A DNA stretch of 64,000 bases from Ceratopteris richardii (Eukaryota; Streptophyta; Polypodiopsida; Polypodiales; Pteridaceae). Below are positions 57,746 through 64,000 of the stretch, in pieces. The notes beneath the pieces are model-generated. The model saw only the letters and a list, made by a program, of their open reading frames with translations. It did not search any database and was not told the DNA's origin. Where the stretch lies: assembly GCA_020310875.1 (NCBI GenBank), contig CM035430.1, forward strand, positions 104,528,431 to 104,592,430. The letters are read 5' to 3'. Positions within the stretch are counted from its first letter, which is position 1, and every line of letters starts with the position of its first letter. The position numbers were made by a program, and so were the translations under genes.

Positions 57746-58636
57746 TAACACTCCGGGTCTCTAAATCGTATGTTATACTCAAGCAATTTGGGTGTTTTAG
57801 TCCTTTTATCAATTATAAGCCCAACATATAGAACTCCTATAAATCTACAACTTCTTTTTCCCATGTCCTTCACAATAGTCAGGATAGTTTCATGACTAAA
57901 TCCTCCAATTTTGAAGTATGCAAACGAACTTGGGAATATGCCCCCATTCCACCTGTGTTTGGCCCTGTGTCCCCATCTCCAACTTGTTTATGGCCTTGAG
58001 CAGATGCCAAGGGAACTGCATATTTGCCATCTATCAGGGCAAAAAATGATACCTCTTTACCCTCTAAAAACTCTTCGATAGCTATAAGGCCTCCTCCAGC
58101 CCCAAATGCTATATCCATAAGAATAGAATCCACAGCATCAAAAGCATCATCCCATGTCATTGCAATAATAACCCCTTTCCAGCGGCCAATCCATCAGCTT
58201 TACTACCACAAGCATACCTATCTCATGTATGTAATTTTTTTCACATCATCTGCATCAAAGGAGGACCTATACTCTACGGTTGGAATGTTGTATTTTGTGC
58301 ATAGCTTCTTCATAAAATCCTTTGAATCTTCAATGGTACGGCTTTGGAAGATGGACCAAAGGTTACAATTCCTACTGCTTGAAGATCATTCACAAGTCCA
58401 GCAATCAATAGGTGCTTTTGACCCTACCACCACAAGCCCAATGCCATGTTCTTGGCATAATAATATGACATAGGAGCTTGTATTGATATCCAATTCTAGT
58501 ATGCATGTCACATCACCAGTAGCAACTATGCTTAGATTACCAAGAGCACAAAAATTGTGCATCATGAAGAACGTTGTAGACCATAACAAATCGCATGCTT
58601 CCTACCCCCACCTCCAATGCCTTCCCAACGACATCT
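57746..58636 (-). pseudogene. Phosphoribosylamine-glycine ligase (GARS) pseudogene, N-terminal two thirds
   Basis: GARS joins glycine to phosphoribosylamine in purine synthesis. In plants the enzyme is organellar. Recognised in order on the minus strand: GGGGRKHAICYGLQRSS, CALGNLSIVATGDVTCILEL, GIGLVVVGSKAP, DSKDFMKKLCTKYNIPTVEY, MTWDDAFDAVDSILMD, IEEFLEGKEVSFFALIDGKY, VGDGDTGPNTGGMGAYS and TPKLLEYNIRFRDPEC. That covers roughly the first 300 of about 430 family residues. The blocks lie in different frames with several stops, so it is dead. At least five frame changes are needed to follow it. No introns were seen, which suggests a copy of spliced RNA. The C-terminal domain is missing. It adjoins a PPR fragment at about 58612-58636, on the same strand. 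Confidence 0.88.
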
Positions 58637-59030
58637 AAAAGTATATAATGCCCCTCTTCAAAGCTCCCATGTATGCCACAAGCCTTCAATATACATGCAT
58701 ACGTGAACTCCACTGGCAAAATGTTTTCAGCTTGCATCTCTTTAAAGCAATCCAAGGCCTCCTTGCAGAGCCCATGCTCCACATAACCTATAATCAGTTC
58801 CAGCAATGCATTTGCTACAACTATGTAATCTCCAAGGAAACATTCTTTCACAATCTGGGTATAGATCTCTTGGCCCATATCCAAGGCACCTAGATTTCCA
58901 CACACTTCCAACATGCAAGCATATGCCACCTTGGTTGGAGAGAAACCACCTAGTTGCATGTGCAAAAAGCATGCAATTGCTTCTTCATTGTACCCATGCT
59001 ATATGTATCCTCATTTGATCGGAGCTTATC
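58612..59030 (-). pseudogene. PPR protein fragment
   Basis: The minus strand reads HGYNEEAIACFLHMQLGGFS, TKVAYACMLEVCGNLGALDM, GYVEHGLCKEALDCFKEMQA and FTYACILKACGIHGSFEEGH. These are two to three pentatricopeptide repeats of the PLS type common in ferns and mosses. PPR proteins bind organellar RNA for editing, splicing or stability. The upstream end (about 59000-59030) has stops in the PPR frame. The text ends at the GARS junction after one or two residues of the next repeat. With so few repeats and no targeting peptide, it is a captured piece of a gene. It is flanked upstream by the repeat at 59041-59135. Confidence 0.85.
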
Positions 59031-59040
59031 ATCACCAACA

Positions 59041-59135
59041 CACATTTTTTCCTTTCAAAATACATTCAATCAAACATCTATTCTACAGAATCAAGACATG
59101 TTAGTGCAAAAGATCAGCAATAAATATAGTTAACA
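59041..59135 (-). repeat. Repeat shared with 14041-14132, possible LTR end
   Basis: On the minus strand it starts TGTTAACTATATTTAT. Just before it (59137-59152) is a purine-rich GAAGGGGGGAGTA stretch, as expected of a polypurine tract bordering a 3' LTR. Only about 95 bp of LTR-like sequence remain before the PPR fragment. Confidence 0.6.
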
Positions 59136-60730
59136 TACTCCCCCCTTCTTGCTTGCGAAGTCGTCCTTGACGAGCGAATCTAATCCATGCTCCATTTGTC
59201 ACTCATGCCATCAGTTATTTCTTCTCATAAAGAATACAAGCAACATCCTTCAACCATCAAGAGAGCATTCAACTATAAGGAACCACACACAAGCACATCC
59301 CCAGCTTTCGACTCATGCATACGCATCACGGTTTTCAGCTGATCCATGCATCCCTGAAGAGACCTTCATGAATGCCCAAGTTTACTTCCAATGAGTACCT
59401 ACAACCTATATGCAACACAATTAGCACAATGATTCAACCAAGTCACTCTCATACCTTGCATGCCTTGTTGATCCTCTCCCTTGCTTGTCGTGCCCTCTAT
59501 ATATGTCACTCTTCAGAGATGTTAGACCAATTTTTTTATTAAAACCCAAATACGCCATGAAAAGAAAAACATCGAATACCATAAAACCACATTACTCATG
59601 TATGCTTGCATTCCTTTTTGGGATACGATGCACATGCAAGCAAGAAAAAATGCTCCTTTGCTTGATCTGAATTGTTCCCACTTACCATTGTTCTCTAGTT
59701 CTCACTTTCTTATAAGATACCTCATTGGACTTCCTTTCCCTTGTCGTATGCTTTATATCTACCATCTCGAAAATATTAGTCCAAAAATTAGATCATAACA
59801 AGATGAGGAAATAATCATTGCATGATTATATTGCCTAAATGCAAGTAATTTTTTTCTTCTCTAGGACTAGGTATGTGCAAGCAAAAAATGAGGTCCTAAG
59901 TAGGACTTCCTCACCTCACTCTTTCCTACAATAAAACCTCAAGAACATGTCATCTATGCACTTCCCACAATCCAAGTCATAAATGCAATAAACGAAATCA
60001 ATCACTCAAAAGGACATCCATGATGCAATCATGAGTCTGACCCATGAAGACCCTCTTGCAAACATATAATAATTCAACATCACCTGCTATCAATAAAAAA
60101 CAAAATACCTTACATACCTTGAATGCCTTGGCAAAGTTCTCCTCCGTCATCACACCCTTCTCATCTGCAACTCATCAAAAGGGGTGAATCCAAAAAATCA
60201 TGCAAAAAAGAGAAACAACAAAGTCTACACTCTGTTTATGTATCTACATTTGATAATCCCCTCTATACTCGCTATGTATATACAAGCAAAAATGAGGCCT
60301 TCTAAAATGCATCTGTTATGAATTATGGAATGTGCTGAACAAGGATTGTTGGAGTGTTAATTTATTGATGTATTAATGTGTTTTGGTGTTTTTGATATAG
60401 CATTTGAAGGTTCATGAGGGCATGAAATGCATGAAAGGATGGATATCAATTATCTGATTTATAATTTATATAGTTTGTATATAAACCTATGTAGAGAGGG
60501 TTCTATTTTTAGAAACAGTTAGTAAAGTAGTAATTAGAATAAGAGTTGTTGTAGACCATAATTTCTTATATTAAAAGCAAAGGCTTCCTACAAAAGTTAT
60601 CAACTTTTACTTTCACTCATGCTTTTTGAAGCCAGTCTCACATATATACATACATACACACACACACATAGAGACACATACTCACACATGCACATGCATA
60701 CACATATACATACGCACATTAGGTCACATA
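59136..60730. other. Anonymous region, partly retroelement-like
   Basis: No gene was recognised. 59136-59200 resembles the 3' end of an LTR element on the minus strand. Sentences such as CATACCTTGxATGCCTTG recur at about 59452 and 60113. 60347-60640 starts TGTTGG and has a TATA-like stretch near 60476, so it could be an orphan LTR. A (CA)n-type microsatellite follows at about 60640-60725. Confidence 0.35.
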
Positions 60731-61649
60731 TGTTAGCGACCGCCGGATTGGAAATGTATAATTGAATCTTGTTCGCACGAGCAAAAAGTTGTTACAGACA
60801 GTTTGTAAAAGTTATATAAATCCAAGAAAGACGCGCCAGTGACGGTTCCGTGATGGATCACCAGATTGTCTATCTGGGTGACTGAGCGGGGCGTTACTTT
60901 AGTGTCTGTTTGCATAATTCCAAGTATTTTGAGTTTTATATTCGTCTCTTGTTTTATGTTCGTCTCTTGTCTTGTCTACCGTCGACATCTGTTCTGTTTG
61001 CTAACTTCATAGACGTTCGGGAGATCACCAGACTGTATGTCTGGGTGAGTTGTCTATAGTGTTACTGTGTGTCGAGTTGATTAATTCAGAGTATCTTGTC
61101 GACTTTCTGAGTATTCTGTGTGTATCTATGTTTCGCCTTGTCTGTTGTCTGATGGTATCCATTGCGGTTGTGAGTCCCAGCTAGTTCGCGTATCGGGTTG
61201 TTTCTTTTCTTGAAATGTTCTGCAAATATGTGGCGAAGTCTGTGCAGTCGTGGTAACTCTTCTGGTATTCGTGTTGTCTTAAGTTGTCTGTAGTGTCTAG
61301 GTGCAGGATTCATACGACAAAGTTTAAGCTACAGTCGGATTTCCTAGGTTGCATACTGAATCTTCAGTATGGTGTATCTGAACACTGGGATTCTCTGTGT
61401 CTTCGGATATTGGACGGAGTGTAGTATCCATTCTGTGAAGGTTGAACGAATACTCTTTTTCTGATATGTTCAGTAAGTTTATGTGTAGATGCAACATAGC
61501 ATCCTAACGTATTCAGTACACGTGGTTGAGCTAAGACTGTGAACTGTAATGTCTAAGTATCGCAGATTCTGGTTAGAGCTCTCAGAATCAGTATTTTGCT
61601 GTGTGTAAGCAGTTAGTTTGGGAACTAAGTACAGGGCCTCTGTCTAACA
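60731..61649 (-). repeat. 3' LTR (left) of the right-end element
   Basis: 919 bp bounded by TGTTAG and CTAACA. It contains two similar hairpins at 60859-60880 and 61026-61047, also found in the right LTR at 63788-63809 and 63955-63976. Confidence 0.8.
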
Positions 61650-61759
61650 GACCCCTTCCACTCCCAAGAACCCAAGAATCGCTTAAACACACTTCTGACA
61701 GTTAGAAGAATAAACAGCGTTTAACACGGGAAAATGGCCCGAGTCTGCCAGTCGCCCGA

Positions 61760-63415
61760 ATGATAGAATTATTTCGTAGGTATTCATCAAACGAGTATGC
61801 GATCTTGTGTCGACCGGAACCTGAAAGATCAGCCCTCCAATTCTTAGTAGCTATTCTCAACCTACAGAAATGCACCTATGGAATATCCCGTCCCTTCTAC
61901 TCCGCCATAGATTTAGCTGCTCAAGAACCAGTCAACTTCGCATCATTCTTCTTCCACCGCATTCACCGCGAGTGCGTATCAATAATTAAACAGGTGAACA
62001 AGGGAGGCATGCGAAGGTCCAGATTGCCGCACATCCTGTCCTTCCTTTTTCCGGCAATACTTGCAGCACAACCACCACCCCGAGGGCCTGTTCTAAGACA
62101 TGAAGAATCTGTACAATTATGGGACGATGAGGAAGAAGATGAAGAGGAGCTAAACCAACTCTTCCACAGAAAGAGAATCAGAATTAGTTCTTCTGAGAGT
62201 GAAGCACAAGGATCAGTCAAAGGAAACAAAGATGACAACAAAGAAGAAGCAAAACATGACGAAGAAACATTCCACGACACCCAACATCGATGCAACATGA
62301 ATCCTCGGCGCAATCATCTTCCCAGGAGCAACAAGAACAGGAAAATCATACTGAAACAGACACAACCTCTATAGAAGAAGCATCCCAGCAACAGTCTGAA
62401 AGGGAACAGCAAGCAGATGAAGAACAAGTTGCTAAAGAAGTTCTCGAAGAGCTGCTTAAGGCAATTGACTCCACAGCCGAAGAAACTGCACAACACACCA
62501 AGATAACACAGTCCAATTCTATTCTTCCCACTCCCCCACCGGAGCCGCCAATCGAAACCATTATCCCCATCCAACCCATTCACCCTGCCGAACCAGCTGA
62601 CGCCTCTTCCTCATCCCCAAACTACTCCCCACCCAACTCCCAACAACTCCTCACCACGTCCTCATCTCCACCTCGCCAACATCTCCCACTTCCTTCGATT
62701 CCCGTAAGCTCTGAATTGGCAAACATGGGTCAATTGCTCATTAACCTATCACATCAATTACCAATCCAAATAAGAGAAGTCAGAGATAACATCCGGAATA
62801 AGCTACAACACAAGGTGGACGTCCTAGAAGCAGACATCACTCCCCTGCAAGAGGAGATAGATGCGGTCAAAGCTGAAAACCATCAGCTGCACTCACAAAT
62901 TACCCATCTTCAAGCTCAACTTGCAGAACAATAGAAAATTGCTGATCAAAGAGATGCCGCACTAGCAGATCTCAACCAAAAAGACAAGCTACTAAGCGAA
63001 TCACAGGCCGACATAAGTCAGTTGAAGACCGATCTAAAGGATAAAGAAGATGCCAGAGTAGCATTAGGTAATCTATTGGAAGAGACCAGAGTGCAACTCA
63101 ACGAACTGGTGCAACAAAACCAAGAACAGCAGAGGCAAGCTAAACTAACAGAAGAAGAACTTCAAAGAACAAAAGAAAATCTATCAGATGTCAACAACAT
63201 GCTCAAACATTATTTGACCAAGGAAGCTCAGACATAGAAGCTAATATCAGATCTCCGACACGAAAAGGAATCATACTCAAGAACAGTAAACTTTCAGATT
63301 CAAGAAATCGAAAGAAGGGAGAATCAGCTGGAAAATCAGAAGGAAAGAGTACAAAAGATGGAGCAACAGGTTGCAGAAATGAAGACATCCAAAGATGCGG
63401 TGCTTGCAAAAAAAT
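61760..63415 (+). other. Antisense open frames: transposon-type domain and long coiled coil
   Basis: Starting at 61760 (MIELFRRYSSNEYAILCRPE), about 115 residues of mixed helical text (AIDLAAQEPVNFASFFFHRI, RSRLPHILSFLFPA) recall the 'putative plant transposon protein' domain found in large plant LTR elements. I recognise it only by style. An acidic stretch (DDEEEDEEELNQ), a Q/E/S-rich part, a Pro-rich part (PTPPPEPPIETI) and a long coiled coil with heptads (VKAENHQLHSQITHLQAQLA, then LKTDLKDKEDARVALGNLLE) follow. The stretch lies opposite to the element's own strand. It is broken, with a few interruptions. Antisense ORFs are known in some Tat-lineage Gypsy elements. Confidence 0.55.
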
Positions 63416-63659
63416 TTATTTACAGGAAGCCTTTCTGCAGACCCAAGCAAAAATTTTGCTCACCGAAGCCATAGCGCTAAGCTCTGTAAGAATAGATGCA
63501 CAATTAATAGAACCGGACACCCTAAAACAATTATTAGAAACTCTAAAGAAAAAAATCGCCCGCACCTTTAGATTAGCTAGAAATATGTACTTAGAAGGCA
63601 TTATAGATGAGCAATAGTTTTGTAAACTTGCAGGTTCGAGTCCACCGTGCGTGCCAGAG

Positions 63660-64000
63660 TGTTAGCTGCCGCCGGATTGGAAATGTATAATTGAATCTTG
63701 TTCGCACGAGCGAAAAGTTGTTACAGACAGTTTGTAAAAGTTATATAAATCCAAGAAAGACGCGCCAGTGACGGTTCCGTGATGGATCACCAGACTATCT
63801 GTCTAGGTGATTGAGCGGGGTGTTACTGTAGTGTCTGTTTGCATAATTCCAAGTATTCTGAGTTTTATATTCGTCTCTTGTTTTATGTTCGTCTCTTGTC
63901 TTGTTTGCCGTCGACATCTGTTCTATTTGCTAACTTCATAGACGTTCGGGAGCTCACCAGACTATCTGTCTGGGTGAGTTGTCTATAGTGTTACTGTGTG
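63660..64000 (-). repeat. 5' LTR (right) of the right-end element, partial
   Basis: First 341 bp, colinear with 60731-61071. The remainder lies beyond the window. Confidence 0.88.

Larger units (their letters stand above)
60731..64000 (-). mobile_element. LTR element with antisense coiled-coil ORFs, runs off the window
   Basis: The left LTR is 60731-61649 (TGTTAG to CTAACA, 919 bp). The right LTR begins at 63660 and is cut by the window end. The 341 bp seen align without gaps to the left LTR, with about 17 differences (5%). Orientation is minus: a primer-site-like stretch (TGGCACGCACGGTGG on the minus strand, 63633-63656) adjoins the right LTR, and a polypurine stretch (GGAGTGGAAGGGG) adjoins the left LTR at 61649. 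The interior is only 2.0 kb and has no gag-pol. Its coding text lies on the + strand, opposite to the element. It is a non-autonomous relative of Gypsy-type elements, to judge from the primer site shared with 41068. Confidence 0.82.

Noticed and set aside
58537-58636. Reading the GARS start as further PPR sequence (VGSMRFVMVYNV)
   Set aside because: The neighbouring frame gives GGGGRKHAICYGLQRSS followed directly by more GARS text. That match is longer and contiguous, so the PPR reading is a shadow frame.
63625-63656. Possible tRNA gene (GGTTCGAGTCC followed by GTGCGTGCCA)
   Set aside because: There is no cloverleaf or 5' acceptor partner, and it sits exactly at a primer-site position next to an LTR. 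It is read as a primer-binding site on the minus strand.
1-64000. CRISPR arrays, bacterial operons, riboswitches, attachment sites
   Set aside because: The DNA is plant nuclear in character. No regularly spaced direct repeats with unique spacers or prokaryotic gene order were found.

Overview
The window is plant nuclear DNA, most likely from a large, repeat-rich genome of a non-seed vascular plant. A fern is my best guess, at about 0.4-0.5 confidence. It rests on the fern-like wording of a PPR fragment (58612-59030), the density of nested Copia and Gypsy elements, and the plant-type DUF547 gene. No plastid, mitochondrial or bacterial features were seen.

Layout: 1-505 is the tail of a LINE reverse transcriptase. 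3326-6505 holds the only host gene that looks intact, a 12-exon gene for a MIP1-type leucine-zipper plus DUF547 protein. 6506-9333 is gene-free and carries small tandem duplications and tRNA-derived SINE-like units. From about 9334 to 57292 the window is almost continuous LTR-retrotransposon debris. It contains a Copia 5' end on the + strand (9334-10514), a Gypsy gag fragment (10515-12201), and a prolyl 4-hydroxylase pseudogene (13075-13895). Next comes a well-preserved Copia element (14616-20442) with 5-bp target duplications, inserted in an older Copia. A very large nest follows at 23824-42131: a Gypsy element with ataac target duplications sits in an old Copia and itself carries a DNA transposon and a Copia. 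That Copia in turn carries a solo LTR of the same Gypsy family. Part of this nest (4.03 kb) is duplicated in tandem. A second Copia of that family (43131-55499) landed in a pyrimidine-rich array and was split by a 5.9-kb LTR element without recognisable genes, whose LTRs carry a tRNA-like Pol III promoter.

57746-59030 holds two adjoining broken host-gene copies on the minus strand: a PPR fragment, then a GARS (purine synthesis) fragment. The same ~95-bp repeat that lies upstream of the prolyl 4-hydroxylase pseudogene also lies just upstream of this pair. 60731 to the window end is an LTR element whose primer site and polypurine tract place it on the minus strand. Its open reading frames, coiled-coil and with no pol, run on the plus strand.

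Functionally, only the DUF547 gene is likely to act for the host. The rest records repeated insertion, gene-fragment capture and local duplication. The best candidates for something undescribed are the antisense coiled-coil element with repeated LTR hairpins (60731-64000), the gene fragments sharing one flank (14041 and 59041), the tRNA-like LTRs (44013-49880), and the 5S-rRNA-like piece in a Copia leader (19889-19950). All reading was by eye. Identities are from recognised motifs, not searches.
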